Below are positions 42,594 through 49,666 of a DNA stretch of 64,000 nt, one piece after another. The notes under the pieces were generated by a model. The model did not search any database. It saw only the letters and a program-made list of their open reading frames with translations, and was not told the origin of the DNA. A program made the position numbers and the translations under genes. The number at the start of each line of letters is the position of its first letter. Position 1 is the stretch's first letter. This DNA comes from Micromonospora mirobrigensis (GTDB lineage: Bacteria; Actinomycetota; Actinomycetes; Mycobacteriales; Micromonosporaceae), in contig NZ_FMCX01000006.1 of NCBI RefSeq assembly GCF_900091555.1, positions 93,116 to 157,115 of the forward strand, written 5' to 3'.

Positions 42594-43661
42594 ATGGCGC
42601 AGTTCGTGGACTGGGATCTGGCGGCCGCTACGGCGGGGGCGTTGAGCAAGTCGGGCCCCCGGGTGTCGTACGCCGAGGCCACCGACGTGGTCGCCGACCT
42701 GCGTCGGCTGACCGAGGAGGCGGCCGGGCACGTGGCCGACTACACCGGGCTGCGTTCGCAGGTGGCCCACCCGCCGGTGAAGGTGGTGGACCGGCGGGAC
42801 TGGGCGGCGGCGAACATCGCCGGCCTGCGCGAGGTGATCACCCCGCTGGTCAGCCGGCTCTCGAAGGACAAGCAGCCCGGCCCGCTGACCGAGGCGATCG
42901 GCTCCCGGCTCACCGGCGTCCAGGCCGGCACCGTCCTGGCGTACCTCTCCGGCCGGGTCCTCGGCCAGTACGAGGTCTTCTCCGGTGACCCCGGCCAGCT
43001 GCTGCTGGTCGCCCCGAACATCGTCGAGGTGGAGCGGAAGCTCGGCGCCGACCCGCGGGACTTCCGGCTCTGGGTCTGCCTGCACGAGGTGACCCACCGG
43101 ACGCAGTTCACCTCGGTGCCGTGGATGCGGGCGTACTTCCTCGGCGAGGTGCAGGCCTTCGTCGACGCCTCGCAGAACAGCGAGCACCTGCTGGAACGGC
43201 TGCGCCGGGGGGTGGCGACGCTCTCCGACGCGGTGAAGGACCCGGAGAGTCGCAGCAGCGTGCTGGACATCGTCCAGACGCCGGCCCAGCGGGCCGTGCT
43301 GGACCGGCTCACCGCCCTGATGACCCTGCTGGAGGGGCACGCCGAGTTCGTGATGGACGGCGTCGGCCCGCAGGTGATCCCCAGCGTCGAGTCGATCCGC
43401 GCCGCGTTCAACCGGCGCCGCGAGTCGGGCAACCCGCTGGAGAAGGCGATCCGCCGGCTGCTCGGCGTCGAGGTCAAGATGCGCCAGTACGCCGAGGGCC
43501 GCAAGTTCGTCCACGGGGTGGTGGAGCGGGTCGGGATGGCCGGCTTCAACAAGATCTTCAGCTCGCCGCTGACCCTGCCCCGGATCGAGGAGCTGGGCGA
43601 CCCGGACGCCTGGGTGGCCCGCGTTCACGGGCCGGCCGGCGGCCTCCCGGTCGCCGACTGA
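42594..43661 (+). CDS. Zinc-dependent metalloprotease family protein (DUF2342, Rv3626c-like)
   Basis: 355 residues from ATG 42594 (GTG 42591 abuts it). The catalytic-looking motif is HEVTHRTQF with H164, E165 and H168, as in zincins. The preceding LLLVAPNIVEVERKLGADPRDFRLWVCL is characteristic of the family often named F420-biosynthesis-associated or DUF2342. The rest is helical, including an insert LLERLRRGVATLSDAV. No signal peptide or membrane segment, so cytosolic. Placed 66 bases after dacB and 10 before tilS, probably co-transcribed. Proteolysis has not been shown from this sequence. Confidence 0.85.
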   Translation: MAQFVDWDLAAATAGALSKSGPRVSYAEATDVVADLRRLTEEAAGHVADYTGLRSQVAHPPVKVVDRRDWAAANIAGLREVITPLVSRLSKDKQPGPLTEAIGSRLTGVQAGTVLAYLSGRVLGQYEVFSGDPGQLLLVAPNIVEVERKLGADPRDFRLWVCLHEVTHRTQFTSVPWMRAYFLGEVQAFVDASQNSEHLLERLRRGVATLSDAVKDPESRSSVLDIVQTPAQRAVLDRLTALMTLLEGHAEFVMDGVGPQVIPSVESIRAAFNRRRESGNPLEKAIRRLLGVEVKMRQYAEGRKFVHGVVERVGMAGFNKIFSSPLTLPRIEELGDPDAWVARVHGPAGGLPVAD

Positions 43662-43671
43662 GCCGTCCACC

Positions 43672-44655
43672 GTGGCCGCTCTCGCCCCGCCGGTCGCCGA
43701 GGTCCGGTCCGCTGTCCGTCGGTCGCTGACCGGGCTGCCGGCCGGCGCGACGGTGCTGGTCGCCTGCTCCGGCGGGGCGGACTCGCTGGCGCTGGCCGCC
43801 GCGACCGCCTTCGTGGCACCGCGGCTGGGGCTGCGTCCCGGCCTGGTCAGCGTCGACCACGGGCTGCAGCCCGGTTCCGCCGGGCGGGCCGCCGAGGTGG
43901 TGAAGTGGGCGGCCGACGCCGGGCTGGACCCGGCGCAGGCGGTGGGGGTGACCGTCGCCGGCCGGCCGGGTGGGCCGGAGGCCGCCGCCCGGGAGGCCCG
44001 TTACCGGGCGTTGGTGGAGTGCGCCCGGGAGCACCGGGCGGTCGCGCTGCTGACCGGCCACACCCGCGACGACCAGGCCGAGACGGTGCTGCTGGCGCTG
44101 GCCCGGGGCGCCGGCCCGCGCGGACTGGCCGGGATGCCGCAGCGGCGGGAGCTGTCCGGGGTGCCGCTGCTGCGCCCGCTGCTGGACGTCGGTCGGGAGC
44201 AGACCCGCGCGGCGTGCGCGGCGCTGGGCCTGACGCCCTGGGACGACCCGCACAACACCGACCCGGCGTACGCCCGGGCCCGGGTCCGGCACGACCTGCT
44301 GCCGGAGCTGGTCCGGGTGCTCGGCCGGGGGGTGGTGACGAACCTGGCCCGGACCGCCCGGCTGGTCGCCGAGGACACCGCCGCCCTCGACGACCTGGCG
44401 GCCGCCGCGCTGGCGGCTGCCCGGGTCGCGGACGGGCTCGCGGTGGCCGCCCTGACCGACCTGCCACCGGCGGTACGCACCCGGGTGCTGCACGCCTGGG
44501 CCCGGGAGTTGGGCGCGTCGGCGGCCGCCCTGTCGTACCGGCACGTGCTGGCGTTGGACGCGCTGGTGACGGCGTGGCACGGGCAGGGGCCGGTGCACCT
44601 GCCGGGCGGGCTGTGCGTGTCCCGGAGCGCGGGCCGGCTCACCCTGGCCGGCTGA
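43672..44655 (+). CDS. tilS: tRNA(Ile)-lysidine synthase
   Basis: 327 residues from GTG 43672. It modifies C34 of the CAU-anticodon tRNA(Ile) to lysidine. The PP-loop ATP-pyrophosphatase signature SGGADSLAL begins at S33; GLVSVDHGLQPGS and LLTGHTRDDQAETVLLALARGAG follow, then PLLDVGREQTRAACAALGLTPWDDPHNTDPAYARARVRHDLLPEL. The C-terminal part is shorter than in E. coli TilS, as in other actinobacteria. It starts 10 bases after the zinc protease gene, with which it is probably coupled. Confidence 0.94.
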   Translation: MAALAPPVAEVRSAVRRSLTGLPAGATVLVACSGGADSLALAAATAFVAPRLGLRPGLVSVDHGLQPGSAGRAAEVVKWAADAGLDPAQAVGVTVAGRPGGPEAAAREARYRALVECAREHRAVALLTGHTRDDQAETVLLALARGAGPRGLAGMPQRRELSGVPLLRPLLDVGREQTRAACAALGLTPWDDPHNTDPAYARARVRHDLLPELVRVLGRGVVTNLARTARLVAEDTAALDDLAAAALAAARVADGLAVAALTDLPPAVRTRVLHAWARELGASAAALSYRHVLALDALVTAWHGQGPVHLPGGLCVSRSAGRLTLAG

Positions 44656-44700
44656 GCCACGCCCGGCTCAGCGGGGGTCGTCGGGCCCGGCGACCCGGCC

Positions 44701-44756
44701 AACTCCCGGGAAGTTGCGGGCTCCGGGTGGTGGGAGGCAGCAACTTCCCCGAAGTT
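44701..44756. repeat. Palindromic intergenic element, same family as 24555-24634
   Basis: AACTCCCGGGAAGTTGC (44701-44717) and GCAACTTCCCCGAAGTT (44740-44756) are inverted with two mismatches over 17 bases. The right side, with GGCAGCAACTTC and GAAGTTGCC, closely matches the interior of the element at 24.6 kb (GCAGCAATTTC, GAAGTTG). It sits in the gap between tilS and the VOC gene and may end tilS transcription. Confidence 0.6.
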
Positions 44757-44793
44757 GCCAGCAGAAGTCAGCGGGGGGAGGAGAGGAACCACC

Positions 44794-45165
44794 ATGACTG
44801 TCACCGGACCCGACTTCATCGCCCTCCAGGTGCGGGATCTCGAAGCCTCCGCCGCCTTCTACGAGCAGCGGCTCGGGTTGCGCCGATCGCCCGCCGCACC
44901 GCCGCAGGCGGTGGCCTTCGCCACCACGCCGGTGGCGTTCGCGGTCCGTGAGCCGCTGCCCGGCGTGGATCTCGACGCCGTCACGCCCCGGCTCGGCGCC
45001 GGCGTGGCGCTGTGGCTGAAGGCCGACGACGCCCAGACCCTGCACGACGACCTGGTCGCCGCCGGGGTGCCGATCGAGGCCGCCCCGGTCGACGGCCCGT
45101 TCGGCCGGACCTTCACCTTCCGGGATCCCGACGGCTACGCCGTCACCATCCACGACCAGGCCTGA
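44794..45165 (+). CDS. VOC-superfamily (glyoxalase/dioxygenase-fold) protein
   Basis: 123 residues from ATG 44794, just after GGGGGGAGGAGAGGAACC. It begins with FIALQVRDLEASAAFYEQRLGL, the classical VOC strand-helix entry, and ends GPFGRTFTFRDPDGYAVTIHDQA, where the glutamate usually seen at the metal position is replaced by H. Two beta-alpha-beta-beta-beta modules fit the length. Members include antibiotic-binding proteins, glyoxalases and dioxygenases; with no clear metal triad a binding role is possible. It starts an accessory patch between tilS and hpt. Confidence 0.8.
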   Translation: MTVTGPDFIALQVRDLEASAAFYEQRLGLRRSPAAPPQAVAFATTPVAFAVREPLPGVDLDAVTPRLGAGVALWLKADDAQTLHDDLVAAGVPIEAAPVDGPFGRTFTFRDPDGYAVTIHDQA

Positions 45166-45177
45166 TACGACGAGCAG

Positions 45178-45636
45178 ATGCGCACCCACACCACCACCCG
45201 CCGGGTCGCCGGCCCCTGGTCGCTGGCCACCTCCCGCGCCTTCTGGGAGGGCTTCGCCCCGGCCGCCCTGCCCGGACACGACGGGACGGACGCACTCCGG
45301 ACCGCCTTCCTGGTCGACCGGGACTGGTCGCCGGCGACGGTGACGGTCGAGCAGCACGGCCGGACCGCCCGGATCGCGGTGGCGGGCCCCGGCGACCTGG
45401 ACGCCGCGGTCGTCCAGACGGCACGGTTCCTCTCGCTCGACGTCGACGCCACCGGCTGGCCCGCCGTCGGCGAACGGGATCCGGTCGTCGGGGCGGCCCA
45501 ACGGCAGTTGCCCGGGCTGCGGCCGTGCGGCTTCCACTCGCCGTACGAGGCCGCCTGCTGGGCGGTGCTGTCGCAGCGGATCCGCATCACCCAGGCCGCC
45601 CACCTGGGCGCGCTCGCGGAGCGGCCGGCCGGATAG
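45178..45636 (+). pseudogene. N-terminal half of an AlkA-like DNA-3-methyladenine glycosylase
   Basis: 152 residues. The sequence reads like the N-terminal beta domain of AlkA-type glycosylases and enters the helical domain at GFHSPYEAACWAVLSQRIRITQAAHLGALA. It then stops at TAG within eight residues. Full proteins have about 150 more, with the helix-hairpin-helix, the G-x-GPW motif and the catalytic aspartate. Only 50 bases separate this stop from the next gene, and none encodes the rest in another frame, so the 3' half has been lost. It starts 13 bases after the VOC gene. Without the catalytic half it should be inactive. Confidence 0.75.
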
Positions 45637-45686
45637 TGGCCGCCGAGGGATCGACCGGGAGCCGCGGGACGCGGTAGACATGGCGG

Positions 45687-47315
45687 ATGGCGTACCCCCG
45701 GATGCCGCTCTTCGCCCCCCACGGCGCGGTGGCGACCAGCCACCCGCTCGCCGCGGCCACCGGCCTGGCGGTGCTGCGGCGCGGCGGCAACGCCGTCGAC
45801 GCGGCGCTGGCCACCGCGGTCGCGCTGACCGTGCTGCAACCGCCGTCGAACGACATCGGCGGCGACCTGTTCGCGATCGTCTGGGACGGGGAGCGGCTGC
45901 ACGGGTTGAACGCCTCCGGACGGTCGCCGGCCGGGCTCACCCGGGAGGTGGTACTCGCCGCGTCGCAGCGGCGGGAGGTCGCGCCGGTCGACGCGCTCGG
46001 CGGCGCCCAGTCTCAGGGGGCGGCGATGCCGGCCCGGGGCTGGCTGCCGGTGACCGTGCCGGGGGCGCCGGCCGGCTGGCGCGACCTGCACGACCGGTTC
46101 GGCTCGCTGCCGTTCGCCGACCTCTTCACCGACGCGGTCGGGTACGCCGAGCACGGGCACCCGGTCTCCGCCGGGGTGGCGGCGGCCTGGGCGCGGGCCC
46201 TGGCCGGGGCCGACGATCCGCCGGCGGAGGAGTTCGCCGAGTTCCGCCGGGTGTTCACCGTCGACGGTCGGGCGCCCCGGCCCGGTGAGTGGTGGCGCAA
46301 CCCGGACGCGGCGGAGACCCTGCGCCGGATCGCCGCCACCGGCGCGGCGGACTTCTACCGGGGGCGGACCGCTGCGGCGCTGGACGCCCACGCCGCCCGG
46401 ACCGGCGGGCTGCTCACCGGCGACGACCTGACCCGGCACGGCTCGACGTGGGTGGACCCGTTGGCCGCCACCTATCGGGGCCACCAGGTGTGGGAGCTGC
46501 CGCCGAACGGCCAGGGGTTGGCCGCGCTGCTCGCGCTGAACGTGCTCGACGGGGTGGACCTCGCGGCGCTCGACCCGGTGTCCCGGCTGCACTGGCAGGT
46601 CGAGGCGGTGAAGCTCGGCTTCGCCGACGCGCACGCCCACGTCGCCGACCCGGAGCGGGCGGCGGTCCCGACGGCGGCCCTGCTCGACCCCGGGTACGCG
46701 GCGGCGCGGCGGGCCCTGGTGACCGACCGGGCCGGTACGCCGTCGGCCGGCGACCCGGAGCGCGGCGGCACCGTCTACCTCTGCACGGCCGACTCCGCCG
46801 GCATGATGGTCAGCCTGATCCAGTCCACCTACCTGGCCTTCGGGTCGCGGGTGGTGCTCCCCGGGCACGGCTTCGCCCTTCAGAACCGGGGGCTGGGCTT
46901 CCGGCTCGACCCGGCCCACCCGAACGCGGTGGGGCCGGCGAAGCGACCGTTCCACACCATCATCCCGGGTTTCCTCACCCGGGACGGCGCGCCCGTGGGG
47001 CCGTTCGGGGTGATGGGCGGCCACATGCAGCCGCAGGGGCACGTGCAGCTCGTCTCCGCGCTGCTGGACGCCGGGCGGGATCCGCAGGCGGCGCTGGACG
47101 CGCCGCGCTGGTACTGGCACGCCGGCCGGTCGCTGCTGGTCGAGCCGGGGCTGGACGGGGAACTGGTCGCCGGGCTGCGGGCCCGCGGGCACGAGGTGAC
47201 CGTGGCGGCCGAGCCGGCGGTCTTCGGGTACGGCCAGGCGATCCTGCGGCTGCCCGGCGGCGGGTACGCGGTGGGCTCGGAGCCCCGGGTCGACGGCGGT
47301 GGCTACGGCTGGTGA
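45687..47315 (+). CDS. ggt: Gamma-glutamyltransferase family protein
   Basis: 542-residue Ntn-hydrolase. GGNAVDAALATAVALTVLQPPSNDIGGDLFAIV marks the large-subunit core. The autoprocessing/catalytic threonine is T362 in ERGGTVYLCTADSAGMMVSLIQS, followed by GFALQNRGLGF and GPFGVMGGHMQPQGHVQLVSAL. There is no obvious signal peptide, so it may act in the cytosol on gamma-glutamyl amides or related acyl compounds rather than on external glutathione. Actinobacteria use mycothiol, so the natural substrate may differ from glutathione. Its 3' end overlaps that of the convergent regulator by 13 bases. Confidence 0.9.
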   Translation: MAYPRMPLFAPHGAVATSHPLAAATGLAVLRRGGNAVDAALATAVALTVLQPPSNDIGGDLFAIVWDGERLHGLNASGRSPAGLTREVVLAASQRREVAPVDALGGAQSQGAAMPARGWLPVTVPGAPAGWRDLHDRFGSLPFADLFTDAVGYAEHGHPVSAGVAAAWARALAGADDPPAEEFAEFRRVFTVDGRAPRPGEWWRNPDAAETLRRIAATGAADFYRGRTAAALDAHAARTGGLLTGDDLTRHGSTWVDPLAATYRGHQVWELPPNGQGLAALLALNVLDGVDLAALDPVSRLHWQVEAVKLGFADAHAHVADPERAAVPTAALLDPGYAAARRALVTDRAGTPSAGDPERGGTVYLCTADSAGMMVSLIQSTYLAFGSRVVLPGHGFALQNRGLGFRLDPAHPNAVGPAKRPFHTIIPGFLTRDGAPVGPFGVMGGHMQPQGHVQLVSALLDAGRDPQAALDAPRWYWHAGRSLLVEPGLDGELVAGLRARGHEVTVAAEPAVFGYGQAILRLPGGGYAVGSEPRVDGGGYGW

Positions 47316-48271
47316 GCCGCCACCCGGGCCCGGAAGGTGGCCCGGTAGCTGTGCGGGGTGGTGCCGACCCGCCGGGTGAAGTGGTGCCGCAGCCCGGCGG
47401 CGTCGCCGAAACCGGCCCGGCCGGCGACCTCCTCCACGCTCAGCCCGGTCTCCTCCAGCAGCCGCCGGGCCAGCAGCACCCGCTGGTTGGTCACCCAGTC
47501 GTGCGGGGTGGTGCCGGTCTCGGCGCGGAACCGGCGGGCGAAGGTACGCGGGGCCATGCCGGCCCGGCCGGCCAGGTCGTCCACGGTGACCGGTCGGTCC
47601 AGGTGGCCCATCAGCCACTCCAGCACCGGTTCGAGGGTGGGCGCCTCGGGCGTGGTGGGGATGGGCACCTCGACGTACTGGGCCTGACCGCCGTCGCGGT
47701 GCGGCGGGACGACCATCCGGCGGGCCAGTCGGGTGGCGACCGCCGAGCCGTGCTCCTGCCGGATCAGGTGCAGGCAGGCGTCGATGCCGGCGGCGGTGCC
47801 GGCGCTGGTGAGCAGTCGGCCGTCCTGGACGTAGAGCGAGTTGCAGCTGACCCGGGCCTGTGGGTGGCGGCGTTGCAGCTCGTCGACGTACCGCCAGTGG
47901 GTTGTGCAGTCCCGGCCGTCGAGCACGCCGGCCGCGCCGAGCACGAACGCACCGGAACAGACGCTGAACAGCCAGGCGCTCCGCTCGGCGGCCCGGCGCA
48001 GGGCGGCGAGCACCGGCTCGGGGACCGTGTAGCCGTCGGCGTGGGCGGGGACGGCCACCAGGTCGGCGTCCTCGATCGGGGTGAGGTCGGCATGCGGGAC
48101 GAGCTGGAAGCCGGAGGCGGTACGGACCGGGCCACCGTCGGGGCTGCACACCGCGAAGCGGTAGTCGGGGAAGCCGTCGGCGGTGCGGTCGGTGCCGAAG
48201 ACCTCGGCGAGCACCCCCAGCTCGAACACGGCGACCCGGTCGAGCGCGAGGACGGCCACCGATCGGAGCAT
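47303..48271 (-). CDS. GlxA-type transcriptional regulator (DJ-1/PfpI domain plus AraC HTH)
   Basis: 322 residues. Residues 5-180 form a class I glutamine amidotransferase-like (DJ-1/PfpI) domain: VAVLALDRVAVFELGVLAEVFGT, ADLVAVPAHADGY, WLFSVCSGAFVLGAAGVLDGR with the nucleophile-elbow cysteine, and LLTSAGTAAGIDACLHLI. The C-terminal third is an AraC DNA-binding domain with two helix-turn-helix units (VTVDDLAGRAGMAPRTFARRF and LSVEEVAGRAGFGDAAGLRHHF). Such regulators often activate catabolic genes; a dyad lies just upstream (48295-48327). The effector is unknown. Confidence 0.9.
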   Translation of the reverse strand: MLRSVAVLALDRVAVFELGVLAEVFGTDRTADGFPDYRFAVCSPDGGPVRTASGFQLVPHADLTPIEDADLVAVPAHADGYTVPEPVLAALRRAAERSAWLFSVCSGAFVLGAAGVLDGRDCTTHWRYVDELQRRHPQARVSCNSLYVQDGRLLTSAGTAAGIDACLHLIRQEHGSAVATRLARRMVVPPHRDGGQAQYVEVPIPTTPEAPTLEPVLEWLMGHLDRPVTVDDLAGRAGMAPRTFARRFRAETGTTPHDWVTNQRVLLARRLLEETGLSVEEVAGRAGFGDAAGLRHHFTRRVGTTPHSYRATFRARVAAHQP

Positions 48272-48294
48272 GTGACGAGGGTAACCGAGGCGGT

Positions 48295-48327
48295 GGCAGA
48301 ATATCGATGGCCAGTGTCATTTCTGCC
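48295..48327. promoter_or_regulatory. GGCAGAA/TTCTGCC inverted repeat upstream of the GlxA-type regulator
   Basis: GGCAGAA at 48295-48301 and TTCTGCC at 48321-48327 are perfect 7-base inverted arms separated by 19 bases. They lie 23 bases upstream of the regulator's start and 96 bases upstream of the small ORF in the other direction. The site is well placed for autoregulation, but binding is inferred only. Confidence 0.45.
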
Positions 48328-48422
48328 GCTGTCCGTCGTGGTGGGTGGGGCGCAGACTGGGTCAAGTCCGGTGCGCACCGGCGGCGAAAACCACCCAGAA
48401 CCACGCGAAAGTGAGCGCCGCC

Positions 48423-48560
48423 ATGACCTTCTTCCTGCTCCCACTGCTGCTGCTCGCGCTGGCCGTCGCGTCGGCCGCCGGGCTCACCACGGACAGCCGC
48501 GACTCGGCCGACTGGAAGCCGACGACCGACGGCCGCCGCTGGCGGTCCCGCCCCTGCTGA
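48423..48560 (+). CDS. 45-residue single-pass membrane peptide
   Basis: A short ORF with ATG 48423 behind GAAAGTGAG. The peptide is a hydrophobic helix (FFLLPLLLLALAVASAAG) followed by a polar tail TTDSRDSADWKPTTDGRRWRSRPC with a terminal cysteine. Codon use is normal for the region. It may be regulated with, or by, the divergent GlxA-type gene. No function recognised; the call depends on the start site and composition. Confidence 0.5.
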   Translation: MTFFLLPLLLLALAVASAAGLTTDSRDSADWKPTTDGRRWRSRPC

Positions 48561-48660
48561 GGTGATTTGCACCGTTGGCGGGAAAAATCCCGGCGGGGTC
48601 GTGGCGAAAACCGGCGGCCCCGCCGACGGAGGCCGCCGGGCGTACGGCAGGCTAGGAGTC

Positions 48661-49236
48661 ATGGCTGACGGCTCCTGGTACGACGCCGACATCGACCACG
48701 TGATCATCTCCGAGGCGCAGATCCGCGAGAAGACAGCGGAGCTCGCCAAGCAGGTCTCCGCGGACTACGCGCACGTCGAGGACGGGCTGCTGCTCGTCTG
48801 CGTCCTCAAGGGCGCGGTCATGTTCATGGCCGACTTCGCCCGGGCGCTGGGCCGGCAGGGTCCCCCCGCCGAGCTGGAGTTCATGGCCGTCTCCTCGTAC
48901 GGCCAGGGCACCACCTCCTCGGGCGTGGTCCGGATCCTCAAGGACCTGGACCGGGACATCGCCGGGCGGCACGTGGTGGTCGTCGAGGACATCGTCGACT
49001 CCGGTCTGACCCTCTCCTGGCTGCTGCGCTACCTGGAGTCGCGCTCGGCGGCCAGCGTCGAGGTGGTGGCCCTGTTCCGCAAGCCGGACGCGGTCAAGGT
49101 GCCGGTCCCGGTCAAGTACGTCGGCTTCGACATCCCCACCGAGTTCGTCGTCGGCTACGGCCTCGACTTCGGCGAGCGCTACCGCGAGGTGCCCTTCGTG
49201 GGCGTCCTGAAGCCCGAGGTCTACGCCCGCGCCTGA
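48661..49236 (+). CDS. hpt: Hypoxanthine phosphoribosyltransferase
   Basis: 191 residues from ATG 48661 after TAGGAG. Converts hypoxanthine or guanine plus PRPP to IMP or GMP in purine salvage. The PRPP-binding motif VVVVEDIVDSGLTLSWLL is complete. LLLVCVLKGAVMFMADFARAL and SSYGQGTTSSGVV are the family's other signatures, and KYVGFDIPTEFVVGYGLDFGERYR closes the active site. It is upstream of ftsH on the same strand, with a long gap, matching the mycobacterial hpt-ftsH-folE order minus intervening genes. The 3' end is tandemly duplicated past the stop. Confidence 0.95.
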   Translation: MADGSWYDADIDHVIISEAQIREKTAELAKQVSADYAHVEDGLLLVCVLKGAVMFMADFARALGRQGPPAELEFMAVSSYGQGTTSSGVVRILKDLDRDIAGRHVVVVEDIVDSGLTLSWLLRYLESRSAASVEVVALFRKPDAVKVPVPVKYVGFDIPTEFVVGYGLDFGERYREVPFVGVLKPEVYARA

Positions 49237-49271
49237 GGCGCGGCCCGAGGTCCACGCCCGCGCCTGGGGCG
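49212..49271 (+). repeat. Tandem duplication of the 3' end of hpt
   Basis: The last 25 coding bases plus four bases of hpt (49212-49240, from GCCCGAGGTCTACGCCCGCG) recur at 49243-49271 with two substitutions. One of these changes the stop TGA to TGG. The period is 31 bases. The second copy is outside the gene and contributes to the hairpin that follows hpt. Confidence 0.75.
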
Positions 49272-49280
49272 GGCCGCGCC
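49237..49280 (+). terminator. Hairpin after hpt
   Basis: GGCGCGGCCCG (49237-49247) and CGGGCCGCGCC (49270-49280) are perfect 11-bp inverted arms that begin just after the hpt stop, with a 22-base loop made of the duplicated hpt end. Confidence 0.55.
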
Positions 49281-49319
49281 GGCCGGATCCACCGTCGGTG
49301 CCGGTCTCGTCAAGCGGAC

Positions 49320-49342
49320 GTTCAGCGGGCTCTCAGCTGAAC
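49320..49342. promoter_or_regulatory. GTTCAGC-N9-GCTGAAC dyad in the ftsH upstream region
   Basis: A perfect 7-bp inverted repeat with a 9-base centre, in the 386-base gap between the hpt terminator and the ftsH start. The rest of the gap (49281-49666) holds no convincing gene. ORFs across it are poor, and an AGGAGG at 49632 is followed by an ATG in a different frame from ftsH. A regulator-binding site for stress control of ftsH is plausible but not shown. Confidence 0.4.
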
Positions 49343-49666
49343 GGACTACGGTATGGGTCGGTGACGTGGAGGCACTCTCCACGCCCGACCCCTTCAGCCG
49401 CACGACCGGGCGGCCCGGAGGACGGGCGCGGTGTCCACGTCACGCCGGCGCAAACCCCGGTTCGCCGTACGCGTAAGTGCTGGGCTCGCAAGCTCACATC
49501 CGGCACTGACGGTGTACCGTCGAATGACCGCGGCGCGGCAGTTTCACGCCTCGGGGGTCGAGCCGGCCCGCACGGCGGCTGCGGCCGCCGCCAACGGCGG
49601 CGACACCATTCAGTCGGTCAGGACGTCGATCAGGAGGATGCGGGCGTCTCGGCGCTCGACGACAGC

